Both the position numbers and the translations under genes were made by a program. Of a stretch of DNA of 37,992 bases, positions 25,908 through 32,947 are shown one piece after another. The stretch is from Mycolicibacterium sp. (GTDB lineage Bacteria > Actinomycetota > Actinomycetes > Mycobacteriales > Mycobacteriaceae), in NCBI RefSeq assembly GCF_017853185.1, contig NZ_JAFMJZ010000012.1, forward strand, positions 1 through 37,992, written 5' to 3'. Below the pieces are notes generated by a model. That model did not search any database, was not told where the DNA came from, and worked only from the letters and a program-made list of their open reading frames with translations. The stretch's first letter is position 1, and each line of letters starts with the position of its first letter.

Positions 25908-26734
25908 CCGAGGACGCGGCGCACGCCCTGCTGGCAGCGATCGAAAAGATTCTCACCGGCGGCAAGCCGGAGAACCTGGATACCGCCCTGGCCGCGTTCC
26001 GGCATCGAGCCACCGACTTCGTCCGCCGCTATCACCGGCTGGAGATCGACCGCGAAGTGCAGGCGTTGAACAAACCCGTGCTGTTCGTCGGCAACCACGG
26101 CTTCGGCGGCATCTTCGATCTCAACGTGCTGGCCGCCTTCGCCGCCCTGGAGGATCTCGGCCTGGACCGGCCGGTGACCTTCCTGACCCATGAACTTGCC
26201 TGGACGCTGGGCGTCGGTCCGCTGATCGAACATCTGGGCGCCCGGCCCGCCAGCGAGGAGAGCGCGACCGAGGCCTTCGCGCGGGGCGACCACGTCGTGG
26301 TCTTCCCGGGCGGCGATATCGACGCCGGCAAGTCGTGGTTCCACCGCAACGAAATCGTCTTCGGCGGGCGCACCGGCTTCGCCCGGCTGGCCATCGAACA
26401 GAAGGTGCCGATCGTTCCGATCGTCACGGCCGGGGCCGGCGAGACGCTGTTCGTGCTGACCGACGGCAAGAGGTTGGCCACGGCGCTGGGCCTGGACAGG
26501 CTGCTGCGGGTCAAGTCATTGCCGATCAGCCTGTCGGTGCCCTGGGGACTCAATGTCGGTCTCGTCGGCATGCTTCCCTACCTGCCGTTGCCCGCCAAGC
26601 TGCACACCTCGGTGCTTCCGGCCATGAAGCCGCACAAGGGTGAGGATGCCGCGGCATTCGCCGCACGGGTGCATGACGCGATGCAGCAGACCCTGACGGC
26701 GATGACTACCGACCGGTGGCCGGCGCTGGGCTGA
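25871..26734 (+). CDS. Lysophospholipid acyltransferase (PlsC-like) family protein
   Basis: This is a roughly 287-residue predicted acyltransferase of the LPLAT group. The motif GNHGFGGIFD resembles the NHX(n)D catalytic block, though spacing between His and Asp is longer than the classical HX4D. VVFPGGDIDAGKSW is the second conserved block, and VPIVPIVTAGAGETLF follows as in diacylglycerol acyltransferase-like and TMEM68-like members. Start choice is open: GTG 25871 or TTG 25904, the latter overlapping the sulfatase stop as TTGA. The 5' overlap indicates co-translation with the sulfatase. The protein may transfer acyl chains to a lipid or alcohol acceptor. Confidence 0.83.
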   Translation: MAVRGAGIGSALTEDAAHALLAAIEKILTGGKPENLDTALAAFRHRATDFVRRYHRLEIDREVQALNKPVLFVGNHGFGGIFDLNVLAAFAALEDLGLDRPVTFLTHELAWTLGVGPLIEHLGARPASEESATEAFARGDHVVVFPGGDIDAGKSWFHRNEIVFGGRTGFARLAIEQKVPIVPIVTAGAGETLFVLTDGKRLATALGLDRLLRVKSLPISLSVPWGLNVGLVGMLPYLPLPAKLHTSVLPAMKPHKGEDAAAFAARVHDAMQQTLTAMTTDRWPALG

Positions 26735-26742
26735 TCCCGGCC

Positions 26743-26772
26743 TTGACTGACCCATCCGTCGCATGTGACGAT
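26743..26772 (+). promoter_or_regulatory. Promoter of the module A dioxygenase operon
   Basis: TTGACT (26743-26748) is separated by 18 bases from GACGAT (26767-26772), a weak -10. The -10 lies inside the 14-bp inverted repeat, so a bound repressor would block RNA polymerase. The same layout (TTGACG, 17 bases, GACGAT) precedes the monooxygenase at 29587. Confidence 0.5.
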
Positions 26773-26779
26773 TTCGTCA
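26766..26779. promoter_or_regulatory. Operator A1: TGACGATTTCGTCA inverted repeat
   Basis: TGACGA and TCGTCA are perfect inverted arms around a TT. The surrounding 19 bases, GCATGTGACGATTTCGTCA (26761-26779), recur identically at 29552-29570 before the monooxygenase. The likely ligand is the TetR at 28858-29493. Confidence 0.78.
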
Positions 26780-26801
26780 ACATCACCGGAGGTGAATGCT
26801 G

Positions 26802-27932
26802 ATGAGCGAGATCGTGGGTGCGCACAACGAGCTGCACAGCGAGCGGGGCGCGCTGCCCGGGGAGCACCCGGGCCGCGTCCGCAACCCGGCGGACAAGGTC
26901 GCCGACCTGGCCTGGCTGGAGTTCGACAAGCCGGATCTGGGCCGCGCGGAGACCTTCGCCCACGCGTTCGGATTCCAGACCGCGGCCAGGGAATCAGGCG
27001 AGATCCAGTTGCGCGGCACCGATGCCGGGGCACCGTGCGTGATCCTCCGCCGCGGAACGCAAACCCGGTTTCGCGGGTTCGCCTTCCGCGCCGCCGACGA
27101 AGCCGACCTGCTGCGCCTCGCCGACAAGACCGGGGCTCGGCCGGTCGCGCTGCCGGAGAACCTCGGCGGCCGGGCCGTGCACCTGGTCGACCCCAGTGGT
27201 AACCGGGTCAGCGTGGTGGCCGGACTGCACGAACTCCCGGCGCTGCCCGGTCAGCGATCGCACGTCTTCAACTTCGGCCAGAAAGCCCAGCGGATCAACG
27301 CAACTCAGCGCCCGCCCCGCTCCCCGGCCCGGATCCAGCGACTCGGCCACGTGGTGCTGTCCTCGACGAAATACCTCGAGAACCTCAACTGGTATCTCGA
27401 GCACTTCGGCCTGATCGTCAGCGACTTCCAGTACTACGCCGGGCAACGCGACCGCGGCCCGACCATGAGTTTCATCCGCTGCGACCGCGGCAGCACCCCG
27501 ACCGACCATCACACCCTGGCCATGGCGCTCGGTCCGGCCAACCGCTACGTGCACTCCGCCTACGAGATCAGTGATCTCGACGCCCTGGCCGCCGGCGGGG
27601 AGTACCTGCGCGAGCGCGGGTACTACCGGTCCTGGGGTATCGGGCGACATATCCAGGGCAGCCAGCTCTTCGACTACTGGCGCGACCCCGACGGCTTCAT
27701 GGTCGAGCACTACACCGACGGTGACGTGTTCGACAACACCGTCGAACCGGGGTGGGCGCCCTTCACCGCATCCGGCTTGGCACAGTGGGGCCCGCCGGCC
27801 AGCAAGGATTTCCTGGGCATTGATCCCAGGCATGCGCGCGAGGAGGTCGGCGCAATCGCCACCGCACTGCGGGAACACAACGAGTTCGACGTCAAACGGT
27901 TGATCGGATTACTGAAGGTGGCTCGCTCATGA
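26802..27932 (+). CDS. Two-domain extradiol ring-cleavage dioxygenase (VOC family), module A
   Basis: This 376-residue type I extradiol dioxygenase has an N-terminal non-catalytic VOC domain and a C-terminal catalytic one. The iron ligands are His183 (RLGHVVLSS), His251 (RYVHSAYEI) and Glu302 (GFMVEHYTD). Second-sphere residues are His236/237 (TDHHTLAM) and Tyr292 (FDYWRDPDG), so it appears catalytically complete. It would open a catechol- or hydroquinone-type ring using Fe(II) and O2. ATG 26802 is preferred to ATG 26796 because the GGAGGTGA ribosome binding site is then about 9 bases away. The stop overlaps the next start in ATGA. Its promoter carries operator A1. The exact phenolic substrate is not known. 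Confidence 0.9.
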   Translation: MSEIVGAHNELHSERGALPGEHPGRVRNPADKVADLAWLEFDKPDLGRAETFAHAFGFQTAARESGEIQLRGTDAGAPCVILRRGTQTRFRGFAFRAADEADLLRLADKTGARPVALPENLGGRAVHLVDPSGNRVSVVAGLHELPALPGQRSHVFNFGQKAQRINATQRPPRSPARIQRLGHVVLSSTKYLENLNWYLEHFGLIVSDFQYYAGQRDRGPTMSFIRCDRGSTPTDHHTLAMALGPANRYVHSAYEISDLDALAAGGEYLRERGYYRSWGIGRHIQGSQLFDYWRDPDGFMVEHYTDGDVFDNTVEPGWAPFTASGLAQWGPPASKDFLGIDPRHAREEVGAIATALREHNEFDVKRLIGLLKVARS

Positions 27933-28861
27933 CGATTTCGGTGTTGCGCACGGCAGACGGATGGTGGGTGCAGACACCCGACGGTGCGGTCAAGGTCCAG
28001 ACCTCGGCTGTGACCACCGCGGAACTTCTCGCCGACCGGGCGGCGGTCAAGGCCACCGCGGGCTCTCCGGTTCCCGTCGGAACCCTGTCGCTGCTCTCCC
28101 CGGTCACCAAGCCGTGCCGCGTCATCGCCCAGATGACCAACTTCGCCTCCCACGTCAAGGACGCGGGCTTGGACCCGAAGACCATTCCGCTGACCTTCTT
28201 CCGGAAGTCCTCGGCGTCCATCAGCGGCCCGTTCGATCCGATCGTCAAGCCAACCCACGTTAAGCTGCTCGACTACGAGGTGGAGATCGGACTGGTGGTC
28301 GGTCGCGATATCGCATGCGGCACAAGAATTTCCGAGCAGGATCTCCCCGACGTCATCGCCGGCCTGGTGATCACCAACGACGTCTCGGCACGTGATGTTC
28401 AGCTGCCGCAGACCCAGTTCTACGAGGCCAAGTCCTATCCGAGTTTCACCCCGGCCGGTCCGGCGCTGGTCCTGCTCGACGCCGGCGAACTCAAGCATTT
28501 CGGGCAGTTGCGGCTCCGGTTGAGTGTCAACGGCGACACGCGGCAGAACGCACTGGTCGACGGCGACATGATGTACAAGCCACTGCAGGCGCTTCAGTCG
28601 CTGACCAGGTTCCAGGATCTGTCCGCCGGCGACCTGATCCTGACCGGCACTCCGGTCGGGACCGCACTCAGCGCACCCCCCAAGCCCGTCGAGATGATCT
28701 CGCGACTGCTGCCGCCCGCGGTGAAGTGGAAGGCGTTCTTCAAGAGCCAGGCCGCCAATCCGAAGTACCTGAAGGACGGCGATGTGGTGGAGGCGTCGGT
28801 GCGGACCGACGACGGCGCGATCGACCTCGGCACCCAACGGATGACCGTCAAGTACGCCTAG
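27929..28861 (+). CDS. Fumarylacetoacetate hydrolase (FAH) family protein, module A
   Basis: This is a 310-residue FAH-fold hydrolase, isomerase or decarboxylase, coupled to the dioxygenase by an ATGA overlap. Metal ligands of the family are present: the two Glu of DYEVEIGLVVGRD and the Asp of VITNDVSARD. QMTNFASHVKDAG and ILTGTPVGTALS are also characteristic. It should act on the ring-opened product as a hydrolase or hydratase, as in 4-hydroxyphenylacetate or gentisate-type routes. The stop codon overlaps, antisense, with that of the TetR gene (bases 28859-28860 are shared), so the two genes end tail to tail. Confidence 0.9.
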   Translation: MTISVLRTADGWWVQTPDGAVKVQTSAVTTAELLADRAAVKATAGSPVPVGTLSLLSPVTKPCRVIAQMTNFASHVKDAGLDPKTIPLTFFRKSSASISGPFDPIVKPTHVKLLDYEVEIGLVVGRDIACGTRISEQDLPDVIAGLVITNDVSARDVQLPQTQFYEAKSYPSFTPAGPALVLLDAGELKHFGQLRLRLSVNGDTRQNALVDGDMMYKPLQALQSLTRFQDLSAGDLILTGTPVGTALSAPPKPVEMISRLLPPAVKWKAFFKSQAANPKYLKDGDVVEASVRTDDGAIDLGTQRMTVKYA

Positions 28862-29493
28862 AGAGTCGCCTCCGGCAGGGGCCGCGAGCACACTTTATGC
28901 GCCTGGGCGGCCGACATCCCGAACATCCGGAGCAGATCCTCGGTGACGGCGTCGGCGGTTGCCCCGTCGTCACGGGTGGTGTCGCGTTGCAACAGAGTGC
29001 CAAGACCGAGCAGGATCCCGCTCGCGACAGCCAGCGCAAGCTCCGGATCATCGACGGTGAACCGGCCCGCCGCGACCGCCGCTTTGATGTCACGCAACGC
29101 ACGTGGCGCCAGTCCGCGGTCCGAGGTGATCAGCCTCGGCCAGTTGGCCATCAGGATGAGGCTCTCCAGCGGACGCCGCCGGAAGAAGCGGCCGGTCAGC
29201 CGGAAGCTGGCGGCGAAGGTCTCGGCCGGATCATCCATACCGATCGTCAGAGAGTCCAGCACTGCGCCGTAGGAATCCAGGACATCGGCGACAGCGGCTT
29301 CGAAAAGCTCTTCCTTGCTGTCGAAGTGGTTGTAGAACGAGCCCATCCCGACATCGGCGAGTTGGGTGATCTCCAGAACCGGGACGTTGAGCCTGCCCTC
29401 CACGATCAACTGCTGGGCGGCCTTGATCAGCGCCGAGCGCGTCCGTTGCTTGCGGCGCTCCAGCCGGTTGACCGGTTCTTCGGCCTCTCCCAC
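28858..29493 (-). CDS. TetR/AcrR family transcriptional regulator, module A
   Basis: This is an approximately 211-residue TetR-type regulator. The helix-turn-helix is LNVPVLEITQLADVGMGSFYNHFDSKEELFEAAV, about residues 34-66. The open frame reaches 29730 but overlaps the divergent monooxygenase, so GTG 29493 (MGEAEEPVNRLERRKQRTRSAL...) is chosen. It sits between the FAH gene and the monooxygenase gene. Its own promoter contains operator A2, a perfect inverted repeat with 10-bp arms, so autoregulation is likely. It probably also binds operators A1 and A3 at the catabolic promoters. The effector is presumably a pathway substrate or intermediate. The binding assignments are inferred from location and sequence similarity of the sites. 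Confidence 0.88.
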   Translation of the reverse strand: MGEAEEPVNRLERRKQRTRSALIKAAQQLIVEGRLNVPVLEITQLADVGMGSFYNHFDSKEELFEAAVADVLDSYGAVLDSLTIGMDDPAETFAASFRLTGRFFRRRPLESLILMANWPRLITSDRGLAPRALRDIKAAVAAGRFTVDDPELALAVASGILLGLGTLLQRDTTRDDGATADAVTEDLLRMFGMSAAQAHKVCSRPLPEATL

Positions 29494-29500
29494 AGGACGG

Positions 29501-29506
29501 ACTCTA
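29501..29506 (-). promoter_or_regulatory. Candidate -10 element (TAGAGT) of the module A TetR gene
   Basis: On the minus strand TAGAGT fits TANNNT and ends 7 bases before GTG 29493, consistent with a leaderless mRNA. The 22-bp palindrome A2 lies immediately upstream of it, in the -10/-35 spacer region. No ribosome binding site is visible. Confidence 0.5.
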
Positions 29507-29509
29507 TCA

Positions 29510-29531
29510 GTTCTGATGATTTCATCAGAAC
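29510..29531. promoter_or_regulatory. Operator A2: 22-bp palindrome in the TetR promoter
   Basis: The core TTCTGATGATTTCATCAGAA is a perfect inverted repeat with a TT centre, and one more base pair (G/C) extends each arm to 10. It shares the GAYGATTTCRTC core with the A1/A3 operators. Its centre is 43 bases, about four helical turns, from that of operator A3. Confidence 0.75.
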
Positions 29532-29534
29532 CCC

Positions 29535-29563
29535 TTGACGGCCGACCGGGAGCATGTGACGAT
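29535..29563 (+). promoter_or_regulatory. Promoter of the module A monooxygenase
   Basis: TTGACG (29535-29540) is followed after 17 bases by GACGAT (29558-29563), which lies inside operator A3. This mirrors the layout before the dioxygenase at 26802, differing by one base in spacing. Confidence 0.5.
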
Positions 29564-29570
29564 TTCGTCA
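29557..29570. promoter_or_regulatory. Operator A3: TGACGATTTCGTCA inverted repeat
   Basis: This inverted repeat is identical to A1, including the flanking GCATG (19 of 19 bases). It lies between the divergent TetR and monooxygenase genes, downstream of a TTGACG box and 16 bases before the GTG start. Confidence 0.78.
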
Positions 29571-29586
29571 GTTGCAAGGAGAACCC

Positions 29587-31089
29587 GTGAACCAAGCGCA
29601 GTCGACCGTGGTCATCGTCGGCGCCGGCCCGACCGGTGTCACCACCGCCACCCTGCTCGCCCAGTACGGCGTCGCCACCACGGTTCTGGACCGCTGGGCC
29701 GACGTGTATCCGCAGCCACGGGCCGTTCACCTCGATGACGAGGTCTACCGGATTCTCGATCGAGTCGGCGTCGGTGAACAGTTCGCCGCGGTATCACGGC
29801 CCGCGCTCGGGCTTCGCCTGATCGACCCGAAGATGCGGGTGCTCGCCGAGTTCCACCGCGACCCGGACCAGGACCGCAACGGGCATCCATCGGCGAACAT
29901 GTTCGACCAGCCCGTCCTCGAAGGACTGCTGCGGTCCAACATCACCCGCTATCCGGAGATCACCCTGCGCGGCAGCGTCGAGGTGACCGACATCGCGGCG
30001 CTTGAGGGCGGACGGACCCGGGTCACCTTCACCGATCGTGACGACGGCACCGAGCACTGCATCGAGGCCGACTATCTGCTCGGCTGTGACGGCGCAAACA
30101 GCCTGGTGCGCAACCGGATCGGTGCAGCGATGGAGGATCTCCGATTCGAACAACGGTGGCTGGTGATCGACGTCGCCAGCGATGAGGAGCTGCAGCAGTG
30201 GGACGGCGTGCACCAGTTGTGCGACTCACGCCGGGCCGGCACGTTCATGCGCATCGGCCCCAACCGCTACCGGTGGGAGTTTCGGCTGCTCGACGGCGAG
30301 AAGGCCGAGGACTTCCGCGCGATGGGCACCCTTGGACCCCTGATCGCGCCGTGGACAGAGCGGGTCGATGCAGGCCGCCTGGAGATCATCCGGGTCGCCG
30401 AGTACACCTTCCGCGCGAAGATCGCCGACCACTGGCGTCGCGGCAACACCTTCCTGCTCGGCGATGCAGCGCACCTGACTCCGCCGTTCGTCGGCCAGGG
30501 TCTTTGCGCGGGATTGCGGGACGCGATGAACCTGGCCTGGAAACTCGCCGGCGTCGTGAACGGAACACTGGATCCGGCGGTGCTGGACACCTATGAGCAG
30601 GAACGGAAACCACACGCACGCAGCATGATCGACCTGGCGCTGATGGTGGGCCGGGCGATGACCTCCGGAGGCAGAGCAGGTGACCTGCTGCGCGGGATCG
30701 TGGTGCCCCGGTTGCAGCTGCTGCCGGGATTGCGGAAGAAAGTGCTGGACTCCGAGACTCCCGCACTGTCTCGTGGCCCCCTGGTTCAGGGGCCCAGCAG
30801 GCTCGCAGGAAAGCTCTGCCCGAACCCGCGGACGCAGGACGGCCGGCGTCTCGACGCGGTACTCGGAGACGGCTGGGCGGTGATCAGCATCGAATCGTTG
30901 CCTTCCTCCGCTGCGGAACTGGCCGCGCAGCGTGGCGCCGCCATCCATGTCACGGACCCGGACAGCGAAATCGGTGAGTGGTTGAGCAAGGGCCGGGCCG
31001 CCGCCGCAATCCTGCGGCCGGACCGGACGGTGATGCTGGCCGGAACGGATGTATCCCGGTTGTGTGCGGCACTACCCGCGTTGCGCTGA
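29587..31089 (+). CDS. FAD-dependent aromatic monooxygenase (MhpA-like), module A
   Basis: This 500-residue class A flavoprotein monooxygenase adds a hydroxyl group to a phenolic ring using NAD(P)H and O2. The FAD-binding GXGXXG is VVIVGAGPTGVTTATLL at the N-terminus, the DG motif is YLLGCDGANSLVRNRIG near residue 175, and the GD motif is FLLGDAAHLTPPFVGQGLCAGLRDAMNLAWKL near residue 300. A C-terminal thioredoxin-like part (from about residue 415) is usual in MhpA-like enzymes. GTG 29587 is chosen because AAGGAG precedes it at good distance. It probably supplies the diol substrate of the module A dioxygenase. It ends two bases before the convergent module B dioxygenase. Confidence 0.9.
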   Translation: MNQAQSTVVIVGAGPTGVTTATLLAQYGVATTVLDRWADVYPQPRAVHLDDEVYRILDRVGVGEQFAAVSRPALGLRLIDPKMRVLAEFHRDPDQDRNGHPSANMFDQPVLEGLLRSNITRYPEITLRGSVEVTDIAALEGGRTRVTFTDRDDGTEHCIEADYLLGCDGANSLVRNRIGAAMEDLRFEQRWLVIDVASDEELQQWDGVHQLCDSRRAGTFMRIGPNRYRWEFRLLDGEKAEDFRAMGTLGPLIAPWTERVDAGRLEIIRVAEYTFRAKIADHWRRGNTFLLGDAAHLTPPFVGQGLCAGLRDAMNLAWKLAGVVNGTLDPAVLDTYEQERKPHARSMIDLALMVGRAMTSGGRAGDLLRGIVVPRLQLLPGLRKKVLDSETPALSRGPLVQGPSRLAGKLCPNPRTQDGRRLDAVLGDGWAVISIESLPSSAAELAAQRGAAIHVTDPDSEIGEWLSKGRAAAAILRPDRTVMLAGTDVSRLCAALPALR

Positions 31090-31091
31090 CG

Positions 31092-32093
31092 TCACCTGTC
31101 GGGAATGCCCGCGCCGGCAAGAGCCGGCACTGGATCCTCATGCCGCAGGATTGATTTCGTCCCCGTCCTGAACCGGTCCAGGAGTTGCACGATGGCCTGC
31201 CCCTGCGGAGTGTGGCCCCAGATACTGATGCCCTGATGCGTGGTGGGCTGCCACACCGACTCGTCGACGACGATCGGGTTCCAGCCCAGTTCCCATTCGA
31301 AACCCGACGGCGTCACCGCGTAGAACGACAACTCCCTGTCGTTGGTGTGCTGGCCGACGGACAGCGCCATCTGGAAACCCAGTTGTTTGACCCGCTGGTA
31401 TGCGGCGGTCATATCGTCGAGTTCGGCGACCTGGACGTTGCAGTGCTGAATCCGGGTCCGGATCGGGTTGAGCGGCAACCGGTTCACCGAGGCGATGGCC
31501 ACCGTGTGGTGGCGCTCGTTGACGCGCAGGAATCGGATCTTGAACTTCAGCCCGCTGATCGTCTCGTCGATGTAATCCGATAACCGGGCGTCGAACACCG
31601 TCTTGTAATAGCCGTGCATCTGGTGCGGTTTCTTGGTGGCGATGGCGACGTGTCCCATACCGTCCGCTCCCGTGACGAATCCTCCGGTCACGGCGAGTTT
31701 CAGTGGTTCCGTCGACCGGTCGGCCCTGACGTACATCTCCTGGGCCAGGCCGTTGGGTCCCGGGAACCGCAGGAACCGCTCCACACCGCGCAGAGAGGTC
31801 TCCTCCGCCGTCCCTTCGGTGATCGGCACACCATGGCCGGTGACCCGGGCCGCGATGACGTCGAGGGTCTCGTGGTCGTCGATCTCCCAACCCAGCGCCG
31901 TGGTGTCCTCGGCCGGACCGCGCTGCAGCAGAAATCGGCACTCATTGCCGTCGAGTCGGAAGCGCGCGACGTCCGGCAACGTCTCGTCGAGGTGCATGCC
32001 GATGGCGTCGCGTCCGAATCGCTTCCAGTCGGCGAACTTCTCGGTCTCGATGACGAGGTAGCCGAGGTGGACCTTCCCGAAGACGTCGTTCAT
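31092..32093 (-). CDS. Extradiol ring-cleavage dioxygenase (BphC/HsaC-like), module B
   Basis: This 333-residue two-domain type I extradiol dioxygenase resembles 2,3-dihydroxybiphenyl 1,2-dioxygenases. Iron ligands are His148 (GMGHVAIAT), His217 (RIQHCNVQV) and Glu268 (GFEWELGWNP). Second-sphere His195/196 (NERHHTVAIA) and Tyr258 (SFYAVTP) are also present. It should cleave a 3-substituted catechol next to the ring hydroxyl. ATG 32093 overlaps the upstream hydrolase stop (ATGA); the frame upstream of it is antisense-overlapping and disregarded. It is the last gene of the three-gene minus-strand operon. The substrate is most likely a catechol with an alkyl or aryl side chain. Confidence 0.92.
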   Translation of the reverse strand: MNDVFGKVHLGYLVIETEKFADWKRFGRDAIGMHLDETLPDVARFRLDGNECRFLLQRGPAEDTTALGWEIDDHETLDVIAARVTGHGVPITEGTAEETSLRGVERFLRFPGPNGLAQEMYVRADRSTEPLKLAVTGGFVTGADGMGHVAIATKKPHQMHGYYKTVFDARLSDYIDETISGLKFKIRFLRVNERHHTVAIASVNRLPLNPIRTRIQHCNVQVAELDDMTAAYQRVKQLGFQMALSVGQHTNDRELSFYAVTPSGFEWELGWNPIVVDESVWQPTTHQGISIWGHTPQGQAIVQLLDRFRTGTKSILRHEDPVPALAGAGIPDR

Positions 32094-32947
32094 GAATGCG
32101 CCAATTGCGATTCGGCCGAGAGGAACTCGGTGACGAGCTGGTTGAACAGTTCCGCACGCTCCCACTGCATCCAGTGGCCGGTGCGCGAGGTCATCACCAA
32201 TTCCGCGTTACGCATCAGATTGAGCAGCAACGGCCCGCCGGAGGGGCGGTTGACCTTGTCGTCACGTCCCCACAGGATCAGCGTCGGCGTGGGTAGCCGC
32301 TTGAGTCGCTTGTCCCGGGTGAGATCCATCCGCAACAAAGTGCTCAGTCCGGACGGTCGCTGCAGTGGCGGGTTGGCCATCACCTGCGGGTCGACGGATG
32401 CCCGATACCGCAGATCGATCAACTCATCGGGGATGTCCGCCCCGTCGTACACCAGGTAGGTGCGGATGAAAGTCGCCAACTTGTCCCGGCTCGGGCCTTC
32501 ACCCCCGTAATAGGAGAGCAGGCTCTTCAACCCTGCGGTCGGCAGCGTACGGGTGGTTCCGATCCCCCCGGGTCCCATCAGAACGAGCTTGCCGACCCGG
32601 TGCGGGGTGTCCATCGCCAGGCGCAGTGCCGCGGCCCCACCAAGAGAGTTTCCCACCAGATGCGCTGTGGCGATGCCCATCTCGTCGAGCAGACCTCGGA
32701 TGGCGGATGCCAGGTAACCGAACGGGTCGCTGTGGTCGAGGAACTTCGCCGAGCGACCGTATCCCGGCATGTCCGGGACGATGACCCGATGGTTCGCCGC
32801 GAGTGCCTCGATGTTGCGGGAGTAGTTCGACACCCCGGAGGCCCCCGGACCGCCGCCGTGCAACAACACCACCGCAGGATCCCGCCCGCCGGTGTCGGTC
32901 ACGAAGATCTCAGAACTTCCCACCGTGATGGTGTGCTCGTTGGTCAT
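32090..32947 (-). CDS. Meta-cleavage-product hydrolase (BphD/MhpC/HsaD-like), module B
   Basis: This is a 285-residue alpha/beta hydrolase that splits the C-C bond of the ring-fission product. The oxyanion motif HGGGPGASG (residues 30-38) is diagnostic of this subgroup. The nucleophile is Ser101 in VGNSLGGAAAL, the acid lies in LILWGRDDKVN (Asp229/230), and the base is His258 in TSRTGHWMQWE. The frame extends to 33808 but that is antisense; ATG 32947 overlaps the monooxygenase stop (ATGA). In this order (monooxygenase, hydrolase, dioxygenase) the operon encodes hydroxylation, cleavage and hydrolysis. The downstream hydratase, aldolase and aldehyde dehydrogenase are not in this operon. Confidence 0.93.
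   Translation of the reverse strand: MTNEHTITVGSSEIFVTDTGGRDPAVVLLHGGGPGASGVSNYSRNIEALAANHRVIVPDMPGYGRSAKFLDHSDPFGYLASAIRGLLDEMGIATAHLVGNSLGGAAALRLAMDTPHRVGKLVLMGPGGIGTTRTLPTAGLKSLLSYYGGEGPSRDKLATFIRTYLVYDGADIPDELIDLRYRASVDPQVMANPPLQRPSGLSTLLRMDLTRDKRLKRLPTPTLILWGRDDKVNRPSGGPLLLNLMRNAELVMTSRTGHWMQWERAELFNQLVTEFLSAESQLAHS

Noticed and set aside
29494-29730. N-terminal extension of the module A TetR ORF
   Set aside because: It would overlap the divergent monooxygenase and cover the operators; the TetR-like sequence begins at GTG 29493.
31149-31162. GATTTCGTCC resembling half of operator A1
   Set aside because: It lies inside coding sequence, has no inverted partner arm, and is likely a chance match.
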